Shown here in pieces: positions 29,874 through 40,443 of a stretch of DNA of 64,000 nucleotides. Numbering within the stretch: the stretch's first letter is position 1; each line of letters opens with the position of its first letter. The notes beneath the pieces were generated by a model that did not search any database, was not told the DNA's origin, and worked only from the letters and a program-made list of their open reading frames with translations. This DNA is from Ephemerocybe angulata. Taxonomy: Eukaryota > Basidiomycota > Agaricomycetes > Agaricales > Psathyrellaceae. The stretch covers positions 310,001 through 374,000 of the forward strand of contig JAACJK010000115.1 of the NCBI GenBank assembly GCA_013368325.1. The letters are read 5' to 3'. A program made the position numbers and the translations under genes.

Positions 29874-30243
29874 TGTTACGACCGTCGTCGACAGAGGTGG
29901 ACAAGTGTCTGTCGATGGTTGAGTTGATCGAGTGACGATGAGCAAGCGAGGCGGCACTCGCAAGTCAAAAGAGAAAAGGGGACAAGGGGTTGAATAACCA
30001 ATAACAAGCTAAGGTACAGGACTGTAGCTACTGGGTATAAGTACTAAGACGCACATGAGTAGCTATGAGTCAAAAATAGTCAAGGCGCAGCAGTAAGGCT
30101 GCGCGTCATCATACATAAGTCAAAATGAGTCGAAATGAGTCGAAGCGCAGTTGCTGTGCAACTGCGCGCTAAAAATAGTCTAAAACAGTCGCTACGAGTC
30201 GATACGAGTCACAAGAGAGAAAATTGTGGAGCGGAGCGTAACA
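29874..30243 (-). repeat. Gypsy 2 5' LTR
   Basis: 370 bp; differs from 23202-23571 at four places (for example GGTTGAG versus GGCTGAG and TGCGCGTC versus TGCGAGTC). Confidence 0.92.
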
Positions 30244-31359
30244 CACGGTACCCATCCCGATCGCCCATACAATCTCGTGATTAGCGAGTTTGATGGGGAC
30301 CTTCACCCTGACCATGTTACGGATCCACTCGCGATGGGGCGTCATATGTGAGGAAGCTCCTGAGTCTGTGTTCCATGATGAGTCAGTGGGTGTAGAGGGA
30401 ATCTGACGGGTGAGAGGACTTGCGATGTGAGCGACCTGTGCCATGAGGGCCTTCTCCTGTGGCGTAGCAGGAGACTGGGGGGCGACTTCAGCAACCTGAG
30501 CCTTTCCATTCTGGAAGCGACACTCCTCGTTGGTGTGCGAATTGGATCGATGGTACTTGCACTTGTAGGTCTTCTTGGGCTTGGATGAAGCCTGAAGAGC
30601 AGCAGAGGAGGTACCAGCAGCGAGGGAGGTGTTGGAAGCAAGGGAGTCGGCTTTGCGAAGGTGCTCGAGGATCTCAGAGGGATCGGTTTCACCATCAGTG
30701 GTGGAGATGTGGTTGAGCATGTGGCGAAGGAGTTCGTCGTCCTTTCCGAGCCCGATGACAATCATGGCTGCGGAGATGTCGCGAGCGAGGTGTGCCGCAG
30801 TGTAGCCTGCATACCAGTTTGGTAGCTCGCTGTACACCGTTCGTTTCTCAGTAGCGTCACCAACTTTGACCTCCACTTCCTTGGACTTTCCCTTCGTCAT
30901 GTATGGAGCAGGGGGAAGCAGTGAAGTGAGGCGTGCACCAAGGGCAACAGCCCGCGAGCCAAAGTCTTGATAGGACTCATCCTCAAAGCCAGAGGACTTC
31001 ATGCGGAGGGAGATGAGTTCTTGGAGGATGGTGATGCGGGAGCTGGAGTTCTTGGCCTCGTATTGGCCAAGGAGCGTGGTCCAGGTGCCAGGGAGATCGA
31101 GGATGGCGACATCGGAGAGAAGGGTCTCAGTCTGAGCAGCGTCAAGGGTGGAGCGAATGTAGCCAACAAGCTTCGAGCGGCGACCACGGAAGCTCTGGAT
31201 GATGCGAACGTCTGAGGTGGTTGGTTCCGGCTCGATGCCCATGAGAATGTCATAGGCATCATACTCAAGCGCCTTGTTGATGCATACACACTTCCATTCC
31301 TGGACGGTGTAGACGTTGAGGGGGACGAGCGAAGTGGTGGTTTCGTTGGACGAGGACAT
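30244..31359 (-). pseudogene. Copia 2 Gag-protease, 3' truncated
   Basis: Starts at ATG 31359 (MSSSNETTTSLV). Gag core with SKLVGYIRSTLDAAQTETLL, ITILQELISLRMKS and SAAMIVIGLGKDDELLRHML, then zinc motif CKYHRSNSHTNEEC, and, without a frame change, protease DSGASSHMTPHREW. The frame runs 25 codons into the gypsy 2 LTR before stopping at 30169. Unlike copia 1, Gag and protease are continuous, which suggests this family normally makes one polyprotein. Confidence 0.88.
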
Positions 31360-31639
31360 GGTGGAGATCGATTGACGATGTGTGAGGGAGAGGGAAGAAG
31401 GGGAACTTCTGGGCGAAAATCACCACAGTAGTGAGGGAATGCTAAGAGGAGTATAACTCCGAGATAGCGGAAGCGAGATCAAACACGCGGCTGGGCGTGT
31501 GATGTGGAGCTGGAGCAAGGCGTCGATGAACGACACGAAGCTGTGATGGAGCGAGGTGTGACCGAGTGAAGAGTGACAAGTGGGCAGTGATAGCGTATAG
31601 AACGCGGTGTCTGATAACGTGTGGTGTCGTGTATCAGAG

Positions 31640-31657
31640 GAGCCCGGGGCTCATAAC
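31640..31657 (-). other. Copia 2 primer-binding site (initiator tRNA anticodon region)
   Basis: Identical to the copia 1 site (GAGCCCGGGGCTCATAAC on plus) and also one base from the LTR. Confidence 0.65.
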
Positions 31658-31658
31658 T

Positions 31659-32061
31659 TGATAAACTGCTAAGTTTATAAGTCGTTGAAGCCACTGCAAG
31701 TGAGAGATAGTTCGATATATTAGTCAAGTAAGATAAAGAGAAATACAGCATGACGCACCTGCAAGTGGGAGATAGTTCGATAAGGGAACTACCCACTTGC
31801 AGTGTAGACTATATACTGTGTGGAACAATAGATGATCCATATCGGGAGAACAATAAAGTACGTACGAATATGGAACAATAGAAATGAGAACAATGCTGTG
31901 TGATATATGTGAAACGATGGAATGAATGAACAATGTGATCGTGGATATATATAGAACAAAGAAGCATTAGAACAACAGAAAAGTTTGAAAGAGGCAGCGC
32001 CCGTGTGAAGATGAAGAGAACAATGGGCGAGCCATGGAGACATGTGCATTGTACTTCAACA
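31659..32061 (-). repeat. Copia 2 5' LTR
   Basis: 403 bp, TGATAAAC...TTCAACA. Its ends are related to the copia 1 LTR (AACTGYTAAGTTT at one end, GCATTG..CTTC.AACA at the other) but the middle is diverged. Perfect 11-bp inverted repeat CTGCAAGTGGG/CCCACTTGCAG at 31759-31769 and 31792-31802. Confidence 0.82.
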
Positions 32062-33510
32062 GATACGTGCTCACCGATTCTGTGGGCGCTCTTCATGGCG
32101 GATCTTCCGGACTACATCCCGAGGGACGGGAACGACGTAGTGTTGGGAGGGGTGGGGATTGCGAACCTGGAGCAGGCCGACGACGTGGTGCTGATGTCGA
32201 CGACGGCAGAGGGGCTCAGGCGGAAGTTGCGAGGGATGTTTGAGTGGGCGAGGAAGAACTTCATTGGAACTTCATGCTCTTCAATGCGACCAAGTCGGTG
32301 GTGATGATCTTCGGGAAGCAACCGAGTGTGGTGCCGGTCTTTGACTTGGGGGAAGGGGGTGTTCTGAGTGTGGTCAAGGAACACACGTACCTTGGCTTCA
32401 AGCTGACCTCGCGTGGGTCGGTTATGCTTAGACCCCACTATGACGCGAAGGCAGCGACGGCGAAGACGATGGGGAGGGTCATCGCGGGAGTAGGTCAGAT
32501 GGCGGGTGCCTTGCCCATGGCAATGCTGACCATGCTCTACATGGCACTCATTGACCCGCACCTGGTCCACGGGTGCGAGGTCTCAGTGGATGAAGTGAAG
32601 GTGGCGTTCGAGAAGCTGGAGATGGTGCAGAAGGGCTATATCCGGCGGGCGATAGGCCTGGGGAAGTACAGCCTCGTGGTGGTGCTGTACACGGAGACGG
32701 GGCTGGAGCCGCTGGGGTATCGGAGGGTGCTGTTGGCGATAGGCTATCTGCTATATGTGCTGAAGTCGGAGTGTCGGTATGCGCGCTGCGCGATGCAGGA
32801 GGCGGTGGAACTGGATGAGCGGGGGTACCCGAGCTGGGCGGCGTCACTGAGGACGGCGGTGCGAGCATTGGAAGGGGGAGCAGATATCCCGTTCCCAGCG
32901 CCGGGTGAGCTCATGGACGAGGCGCGGGTGGTGAGGCTGGAGGCGGACGTACGAAGGCGCATGGACCGGTATCTTCAGACGAAGTTTGAAAGCACGGACC
33001 GGCTGGAGCTACTGCATGGGCGAAAGGAGGAGGACCGTGCAGGGGAGGAGGTGCAGCAAGTTCGGAAGTTGAGACAGTATTTGCGGGTGTACAACCCGGG
33101 ACACCGACGGGCGTTAGCGAGGATGCTACTCTCGGACCATCGGCTGGCGTCCCGGGTGAGAAGATACATGGGGGGCGAGGTAGAGCAGCAGTGCCGGTTC
33201 TGCAAAGGGGCGGTGGAGAGTGTGGTGCATGTCTGGTTAGAGTGTGGTGCATGTCTGGTTAGAGTGCGAGGGGAACGAGGAGCTGGTGGAGCAGAGGAGG
33301 GGCTACGTGCAACAAGTGCTGGAGTTGGGCTCGGATCAGGAACGCGAGCGGCTGTTTGAACTGGATGCGGCGCCGTTCCAGCAGCTGAGATACCTCGTAG
33401 GGCTTGGGAAGGCGGTCACGGTGACGGCGGCGTACGCGTTTGAAATAGAGCGCTTGATAAAGGAACGGGAGGTTGAGCAAGAGGAGGGGGAGGACGGGCA
33501 GGGGCAGTGA
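32062..33510 (+). pseudogene. LINE ORF2 3' part: RT palm, thumb and zinc knuckle
   Basis: The RT resumes at DTCSPILWALFMADL, with the catalytic box as LEQADDVVLMS (Gln instead of Tyr/Phe before ADD). A one-base frame change near 32262 separates it from NFMLFNATKSVVMIFG, followed by KEHTYLGFKLT, a thumb/C-terminal helical region and a CCHC knuckle CRFCKGAVESVVHVWLEC. Inside the knuckle a 22-bp tandem duplication (33220-33241 and 33242-33263) breaks the frame; the original frame continues to TGA near 33508. Minus-strand synthesis from nicked target DNA would have been its role. Confidence 0.85.
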
Positions 33511-33732
33511 AAGGACAGCAAGCAGATATATTGACTATAGTACATAGATGACAGGGACATCGGCTGCTCGGCTCCCGGTGGGCAGACCTCTGACGGCTTC
33601 GGTCGGGTGGAGATATCGCCACCGGTCCCGGGCAGTTACCAGCCCGGCTGAGTGAGTCCCGCTCGTTAGCTGTCCTGGGGTAGCTGTCAGTGATGGCGTA
33701 GTTACCTTTGAACAATCACACACACACACACA
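33511..33732 (+). other. LINE 3' UTR and CA-repeat tail
   Basis: No coding. It ends with AACAATCACACA... ; the CA microsatellite at 33717-33732 may be the LINE tail. I see no flanking duplication matching the left side. Confidence 0.45.
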
Positions 33733-34375
33733 CGCCATGTACGAGTGCGATGATGACTCGCTGACTTAGTTTTCGTGTACTATCCGTCATTTTTATGGTG
33801 CATGTACACGTGCTCCGCTTGACCCCTCGTACCTCGAAGGGGAGATCACAGACCTGCTGTGTCGTCAGCGGAAGGTCCAACTCGTTACTCATGTACTGTA
33901 TTAAAGAAACTCGCAAATTCGTTTGTGTCTCTTCATATCTAGTCTTTCGCCTCGTACCTCTCATCGTGTTCCCCGCAGGCTTACATATTCCGGCGGGCTG
34001 GGTTCCATATTCCGCGCACCTTCCTTTGATTTATTGCCTTTTTGTACAACTTTTATCCTGTGGCCGTTACACTGTCCAATGGCTTGGAATTTCTCGCATC
34101 ATAACCCGGTTGGAAACCGACTTTTGCTTTATTTGACAGGCGCTCACGGTGAGATATGAAGTGCTTCAACTTCGAAACTCTTCACTTGTGCGTGAGGAGA
34201 AGCAGATAGAGATCAATCAATTCTTCGATACACCCGGGCTGTCTTCTCTAGAAAGAACGAGGACACATATCGACATCATGATTCACCATTAGGGGCACAG
34301 AGGAGTCGCCGAGACAGAATATGCGTATGTTCGGTTCGTCTCGCGAGTGGCTTCTCAGGGTGAGTGGGCCTTGGC
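33733..34375. other. No gene recognised
   Basis: AT-richer sequence with short random frames. Nothing supports a gene. Confidence 0.5.
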
Positions 34376-34379
34376 GGTG

Positions 34380-35345
34380 GGCATGTACGAGTATCAGCGG
34401 TGAGAAGGGGACGAAATGGGTGGACGAGTCACGACGATTAGCTATTCACTTCGTTCTCCAGTGTAGGGCAGTTGCATGTGAGCGACAGTCTTGACTCAGT
34501 ACACGACGTTTGAAGCGCTTTTCGGCTCTCGGAGGATTCGCGCAGAATTTTTCTTTGACTTATGAGACGCGGGTCTGTGGGATCGGGGTGGCACATTCAT
34601 CAATTTTCTGTGCGCCAGATTGACTGGATGTGGGGGCACGGGTCAGACGCGTGACAGCCACTTTACGCCTCTGGGGATGTCAAGCGGCATGCAGACACGC
34701 TCCGGGGGCGCGGTCAAACGCGAGACAACCACTTTATCTCTGGGAATGCCAACTGGCATGCAAAGATGATCCGGGTAGAAAGGACGCGACCGTGAGCTCG
34801 GGCGCTCGTCTGTGTGATCTTGACATATTTCTAGAGCTTGTACTATACCTTGGTGCGCAGATTATGTCTCTGTAGATTTGTACGTAGATTATGCCATATG
34901 CGTATGGTAGCTTTCTCGGGCGTCGTATCCGAACTTCGCTGACGTCCGACCATCGATCGTAACACCAGCAATTCCTGCAATGGGTAAGTCCCGCCACGTC
35001 TCTTCCAAGCTCCGTTAGTCATAGTCATATTTCTATTCATTCTGGCCGACTTGAGGTGGTGTCGAAGCGATATTGGTGAGAATGGGACGAAATGAGTTGA
35101 CAGATTACGATTAGATAACTACTTCGTTGGCTAATGTAGGCTAGTTGCATAAGTAATTGCGCGAGAATGAGCTACATTCGGTGATTTCCGGTGCTGCAGA
35201 TTAGCTATGGATGCGGAGGCGCGGGGCAGACGTGAGACAGCAATTTTACGTCTCTAGGGATATCATGGCGCATGCAGAGTTCTAGGTACACAGGGCGGGG
35301 GCCTGAGCTCGGGCGCTCATCTGTGTCGTTTTGGCACATTTCTCG
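34380..35345 (+). repeat. Diverged direct repeat, two copies
   Basis: Copy 1 (about 34399-34850) and copy 2 (about 35068-35340) share in order GTGAGAAKGGGACGAAATG, GACGATTAGCTATTCACTTCG/TACGATTAGATAACTACTTCG, a GGGGCASACG..GACAGC block and GAGCTCGGGCGCTC. Copy 1 also holds an internal duplication of about 77 bp (34629 and 34706, each with CAGACG/CAAACGCGWGACA and GGCATGCA). No coding seen; a decayed element or segmental duplication. Confidence 0.6.
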
Positions 35346-36466
35346 GGATATAACGAGCACCGGATTGCCGAGTTGGGCGTGCGCGTTGAGATCTGGACAT
35401 TCTACCGTTGTCGCATGCCCTCTGTCAGTGGTTTGACGGGATATCTTGGTTGGCTGATCGTGTGTACGTAGATCATGTCAGGGCAGTGTCATGTAGACTA
35501 ACATGATTATCCTGTATTTCTTTATATAATATACTTAATTTTGTGATTTATTGAGCCTATGAGTTTCATTAATTCCGGTGAATAATACCTTGGCATACGA
35601 GGGTACGCCAGCCTCAGAAGCTGTGTGGGCTTATGCTTAATTATCGAGATATCAAATATTCTTGCCTCAACCTTCGGCGAGTGGAATGATTCATGCCCCG
35701 ATTGCGGTACACGAGAGCGGTCGTCGGAATATTTCACGATAACCGTAGCTCCCTTGGCTGAATCAGTAATTACTCTCACAATTTGAAACTGTAATAAACA
35801 TAGCGGTCAGTAGGCTTCCGGATACTCGTCTCGAGCAGCCGTACAAGGTACAAATGAGCAGCCGTTACGAAGTTCGCGTGCATTGTTCATGACTCTTGAG
35901 ACGATATTCCTTGCATATTCGCGAAGGAATTGTGACACTTTGCGTAAAGAGTTTGAATAGCCGCACGACTATTGGGATTATTGTGTACAACTCGCGAAGC
36001 GAGAATCAGTAGTGAATATTAGAAACCATAGATTCGAAATGCTGGCTTAGACTAGTTGCATTTATACATTAATTTATCTTTGTCCCACCGAGAAATCTGA
36101 ACGCCGGGAAGATGGGCTTGCAGGCCTGAGGCTCTCAGCTGTAACAGTGAGTTCACAGTCGCGTCATAGCTTGAACACTGAGTACTACTCTGACCTACCT
36201 GTGTTCGGAGTGAAGACATGCATCAGAAACCATGAATTGAAGCGGTACAATGTACAAGCTGAGGACTCGACGGTGCCAATCTTCATGGTTTTTCTCAGGG
36301 GAATGGATATATCCATGATTTTATTCAAAAGTATATTGTGGGCTTCTATTATAATGGGTGTGCATTTTAACGTAGCGGTCTCATCTCCCCCTGTATACAT
36401 CTCGATTGTATACTAGCCATGCGGAAGTCTCTCTGCGGTACTGTAAAGGTGTACAAAGTCAAGTGG
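35346..36466. other. No gene recognised
   Basis: AT-rich. The minus-strand frame 35522-35779 (85 residues) and plus-strand frame 36147-36416 (89 residues) have no recognisable motif. I do not call them genes. Confidence 0.45.
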
Positions 36467-37762
36467 CTATGGAAAGCGGATAGGAAAGAGCGGAAATGGA
36501 CGCACCGAAAAGGGAAGGGGGCAAGGGATTGACGCCGAAAATAACAAGGTGAGGTGCGCAAGGCGTGTGTTGGAGACACTTCGGGGCCGAGGTTGCCCTG
36601 GTTTCCGCCACGTGGATGCCCAAGCTCGTGCTGCGGGGCGCACACTGTGGTCCTTCAAAAGTGTCTTCGTGTTTCGATATCCGCCCCGAGTTTCGACGGG
36701 AAGCTGCTTGTAGATCTGGTAGCGCCTTGCCAGGGCACGTATCCGACGTTCAAGGTTCACCCCAGAACCCCGTAGGTCGTCATTCCACTGTAGTGCAACA
36801 TGCTGACTCGCTTTCAGCTTCCCAAAGCCTTTCAGTCGAAGATTTGCGAAGCTCTTCGGCATGATGAGCTGATTTATCTGCACGAGCGATAGGTTATCTG
36901 GTCACGGAGCACGTCCCACCCCCGAAATTCGAATGTTGATGTTTGCGGTGAGCGTCTCGTGTAGCTCATCTTCCCAAGGTTCTATATCTTCTGACGGCGT
37001 ACTTGTGTCGTCTGGCTGCTTTTGAGGCTCTGGTGCACTCTCAGGTGAGTCGGATTCGTCGATCGAGTCGATTCTGTCGTCGTACGGGCGCTTCTCACCA
37101 GGCTTTGGACTGGGAGGTCGACTGGGGGCCATCCCAGTGTCTGAGTCGCTGTCGGGATCGAAGCCGAGCAGAGGGGGTATCGTAGATTCCTCTCGAATGG
37201 TCCTATCGAGGAATTCGAGCTGGACAGGATCAGGCGGATGGCGACGTCGCCATCTGGCGCAGGGCGCGATGCATAGTATCCCGTAAGCTCCATACCATCC
37301 ATTTCTTCCAATTTAACCTCCTGGACGCCATCCGACCCTGTAGACGACGATATCTGCACACCAGAACTACTGGCCTCGTCCTCCAGCTGCTCAGTAACCT
37401 CCAGAGTCGACTCGCCTGCCGAATTGGGCAAACTCGATGAGGGAATTGTGATTCCAAAATCGTCGAGGAGCCCCTGGGTCCCACTTCTCCTTTGCAGTAT
37501 CGAGCCCTTTGATCGGTACCTTATCCTCCTAGGCTCCTCTATCACTTCCTCGCTGTCCGATTGACCCTCCTCGACCTCGATGCTCGACCTCGATGGCTTC
37601 ATCAGTGTCAGGCAAGTTCGGTGCTGATTCTGGGCGTGATAACAACGGTTCGGCGTGAGCATTGCTCTGCGGGAGCTCTGGCTCAGATTCTTTTTGAGCA
37701 CGGGTGCTGCTCTGGTTCCTAGGTCCAGAAATGTTGCGATGTAGCTTTTTCTTTGGTGGCAT
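36467..37762 (-). pseudogene. Relic of the N-terminal part of a DDE-type transposase
   Basis: From ATG 37762 (MPPKKKLHRNISG) an acidic Ser/Pro-rich N-terminus runs in pieces through three frames, then a helical segment INQLIMPKSFANLRLKGFGK, ASQHVALQWND, RRIRALARRYQIYKQLPVE and RGGYRN at about 36650-36860. This pattern resembles, from memory, the region before the catalytic domain of large DDE endonuclease-type transposases abundant in agaricomycetes. The catalytic part is absent to the left. A 13-bp tandem duplication (ATCGAGGTCGAGC, about 37580-37606) breaks the first frame. Treat the family name as tentative. Confidence 0.5.
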
Positions 37763-37801
37763 CGGGGATGTTTAAGGCGTATTCGCTGGTTTAGAGGCTA
37801 C

Positions 37802-38158
37802 TCATGAGGCCTGCCCCGACCCCGTCGAGGTAAAGAGCTTCTTCCCCGTGGTAAGCTCGAAGGCCTGTGTTACGATGATTATCTCTGGAACTCTGGGCGC
37901 GTCCATTCGATACGGACGCGTCTTCATTCGTTCCAGCGGAATGCAACAAGGGTCTACAGCCGCCCAATTCTCCAAAGCGTACTTAGGTATACCCATCTCA
38001 CCGCTCGCGTTCGTACCGCCCGTATGCCCAAGGGACATCGGGCTAATAGCTATCCCACCGCACCCGGGATGCGAGTCGGTACCTAAACGTATATCGATGG
38101 ACGGTGAGACACGATACAGTCTGGGGTAGAGTGTGCTAATCCCCCTCAACCCAGTCAC
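37802..38158 (-). other. Unrecognised open frame, 118 residues
   Basis: Minus-strand frame (MTGLRGISTLYPRLYRV ... LFTSTGSGQAS). Composition looks somewhat coding-like (CGGIAISPMSLGHTGG, RMDAPRVPEIIIVTQAFEL), but no family is recognised and no intron context supports it. The flanking 38160-38768 holds nothing recognisable. Confidence 0.25.
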
Positions 38159-38776
38159 CCCCTGACACCCCGTTCACAGTCAAAGTCTGTTGATATCGCC
38201 AAAAACATGCCCTAGAGACCATGTACGTACCCACGACGGGCGAATAATCACTTCCTACACACCTGTCGTAAATTGTAATCAGAACAGTGAGATCTAGATA
38301 TTCAAGACGAGCGCCGCTGTCCTTGCAACGCCGTGAACACATTCTGACTTCCTACTTTGGATCATTGCCAGTACCCATTTATCACCTTATCTGGAGTAGA
38401 TAGAGAGGTCTGGTATATGTCAAGGGGACTGAGTTCCGTTCGATTAGGATTGACCTGGGCAAGAGACCTAGGCGATTTTAAGCGCCCAGACTCAAATGAA
38501 GGTGCCATTCACTTCAAGCGGTACGGTATGTACAATTGAGAGAGACATATTCTCTCTCGTCCATTGTCTACTCCAAACCGAAATACAGTGAATGGAACAC
38601 CGAGACTGTACAGTTCTCATGTTCATGTGTGTAACCTTCGCATACTTACTTACGTACGCATTGTCAACTTCATTCAAATTTCCAAGGTCTCTCACACCAA
38701 GTAAACTTACGTATATTGCCTGACAGCTGTCAGAAACGTGTCAACGAATAGCCTCCCACGACAACCCGACACACCC

Positions 38777-39128
38777 AGGACCCCCGAATATCCCCTCAGA
38801 GGCCGGATACGAATTCCAAGTTTCATGTCCGGAAATTTCTCCAGATTCTCCAGATTCTGTCCGGAAAAATCACCGGCCCAAGACCCAAAAAGCTCAAAAA
38901 TCTCTACACACAATGAAAATATTCGATTTTTTCGCGATTTTCTGACATTATTTGTCAGAAAGTTGCTTTGATTTTTGGTCCAGGCCCTTCGGATGTCCGG
39001 AAATTTCCTCTGGCCTGAACCTCGAAACGGCAAAATTTTGTCCGGAAACGCCTCTGGCATGGTCCAAAAATCTCAAAATTTTGTCCGGATTTGCATCCGG
39101 CCTCCAAGGGGCATATTCGGGGGGTCCT
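38777..39128. mobile_element. Small inverted-repeat element (MITE-like), TSD ACACACCC
   Basis: 352 bp bounded by terminal inverted repeats of about 35 bp: left AGGACCCCCGAATATCCCC, right (reverse complement) AGGACCCCCCGAATATGCCC, both followed by ..GAGGCCGGAT. The 8-bp sequence ACACACCC flanks both ends (38769-38776 and 39129-39136). The interior has repeated TCCGGAAA motifs and a TTTCTGACA/TGTCAGAAA hairpin. No coding. An 8-bp duplication suggests mobilisation by a hAT-type transposase. Confidence 0.75.
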
Positions 39129-39136
39129 ACACACCC

Positions 39137-40443
39137 TCCCTCCCATTCCCACCCGTGCCGACCATCGATACCCAGCTCAACTCCAGATATCGCTTGATTC
39201 ACAACCGTCCGCACCCACAACTCCTGCCCCTCCAATCACGCTGTCGCCGACACAGTGCCACTGCGACATTCCATCGCAGCAACACTGCTCATCCGACGTC
39301 CTTCGCTTCACCGCTCACACCCAAAGCACCTACAATGTGTACCGAGCTTACCATGATCCCACGGATTCGCACCCCTCCGCTTCCCGCACCTTTACCCTTG
39401 TCACCTTCTTCTCCCCTCCTCCTTCCTGTTTCTCCTCTTTGATGTTTTCTCGCTCGAGCCACTGTTTGTCGTGACCGCTTTTTTGGTCCACCCACTGCGA
39501 GTCTCAGTCTCGTACATTCCTGTACCGCACTCATATATCGTCGAGTACCCCAGTTTTCGTTCGGCGTTCGTGATTCGGTTTCGTGGGATCGGCCGACCTG
39601 AGCAGGATAACGCTTCTTCACTCGCCCGCTTTCCATGGACTTCCTTCACCCTTTCTCCAAAGTATCATCGAGACCACCCACTTGTGTCTGCCTTCCACGT
39701 GCGCTGCGCCTCAATATGTGCATTGGGCGTGGGTGTTGGGAGACGCCTGCTGCTCATTCCGTGTTGTTACCTCCGCACATGGGAAGCGTGGTCGTCTGGG
39801 AGAGGTATGCTGGGCGTTGGATGTGGATCATTGTTTGTTCTGCTAAGGTCTTGGGACTCGTTCCTTCTTCTTTCCCGGTTCGAGATTCATTCGTTATTTG
39901 TTCAAAGGGTTGAGGGTTCTGCGTTGAGACGGATATCACACTTATGTCTGTGGATGCTCAGCGTACGTCTAATCTGCATTCGGTCGTCATAGTCTGAGCG
40001 CTCTGTAACAGGTTTCGATTAATCCTCGGGTTGAAAATCAACACTTTGATGGTTAATCTGACATGGATTAATCAAAGCGGATTAAACAAGTTTGGCATGC
40101 AGAAGCCAGTCTGTGTATCGGTGACGCGCGCTGTATTCCTGCCTCAGCACCACTTAGGATGTCGAGCTGTCTGTCTCCTGTTCGGTTTGCTCTGTAGGTG
40201 GTGATGGGGACGTGTCCATCTGTTTCCACTTGAGACATATCTACTTTATTCTATCGATATCAGTCTGAATTCAATGCCCTCTTGCTTTCGCTTCTCCACT
40301 CCACCATGTACGACCGATAACGATAACTGTACGTTGTCTGAAAAACGGACATTCTCAGGGAACATGCCGATGGAGGCTCGAACAATGCGGGAACTTGAAT
40401 AAGTGGAGTACAAGAATATCATTTCATTCGTTTAATAACTCAT
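39137..40443. other. No gene recognised
   Basis: Overlapping open frames on both strands (for example 39401-39649 minus and 39471-39992 plus) lack motifs or splice support. Near 40015-40075 a small inverted arrangement of GGTTAATC/GGATTAATC motifs is visible. Confidence 0.4.

Larger units (their letters stand above)
23202..30243 (-). mobile_element. Gypsy element 2 (chromovirus) with third ORF, no TSD
   Basis: Minus-strand Ty3/gypsy element, 7042 bp, with 370-bp LTRs (TGTTACG...GTAACA on plus). The LTRs differ at four positions. The flanks are AAGGG on the left, in the LINE, and CACGG on the right, in copia 2. They do not match, so this is not a simple insertion. Gene order in element direction: gag (29837-28128), pol (-1 frame, to 24592), ORF3 (24595-23609). 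Integrase, RT and chromodomain all look intact. Confidence 0.92.
30244..32061 (-). mobile_element. Copia element 2, truncated (5' LTR, gag, start of protease)
   Basis: Minus-strand copia relative of element 1, retaining the 5' LTR (31659-32061), primer site, leader, full gag and the first residues past the protease. It is truncated at 30244 where the gypsy 2 LTR begins; integrase, RT, RNase H and the 3' LTR are gone. It sits in the LINE RT domain: the bases after its LTR read GATACGTGC, encoding the conserved DTC of the RT. Only one flank survives, so no TSD can be tested. Confidence 0.88.
2600..33732 (+). mobile_element. Non-LTR retrotransposon (LINE) split by nested LTR elements
   Basis: Fragments of one plus-strand LINE lie in collinear order: ORF1 at 2770-3499, 9199-9650 and 20942-21232; ORF2 endonuclease and RNase H at 21238-23201; ORF2 RT C-terminal half at 32062-33510; a 3' tail ending near a CA-repeat at 33717-33732. 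Removing the inserts with one copy of each target duplication restores ORF1 (730+452+291 = 1473 nt, 491 codons with stop). The first half of the RT, between the endpoint at 23201 and the DTCSP block at 32062, is missing. The 5' boundary is approximate. The element is dead: ORF2 is broken and has a frameshift plus a 22-bp duplication. Confidence 0.85.

Noticed and set aside
33717..33732. CA repeat considered part of a CRISPR-like or satellite array
   Set aside because: Plain dinucleotide microsatellite, probably the LINE tail.
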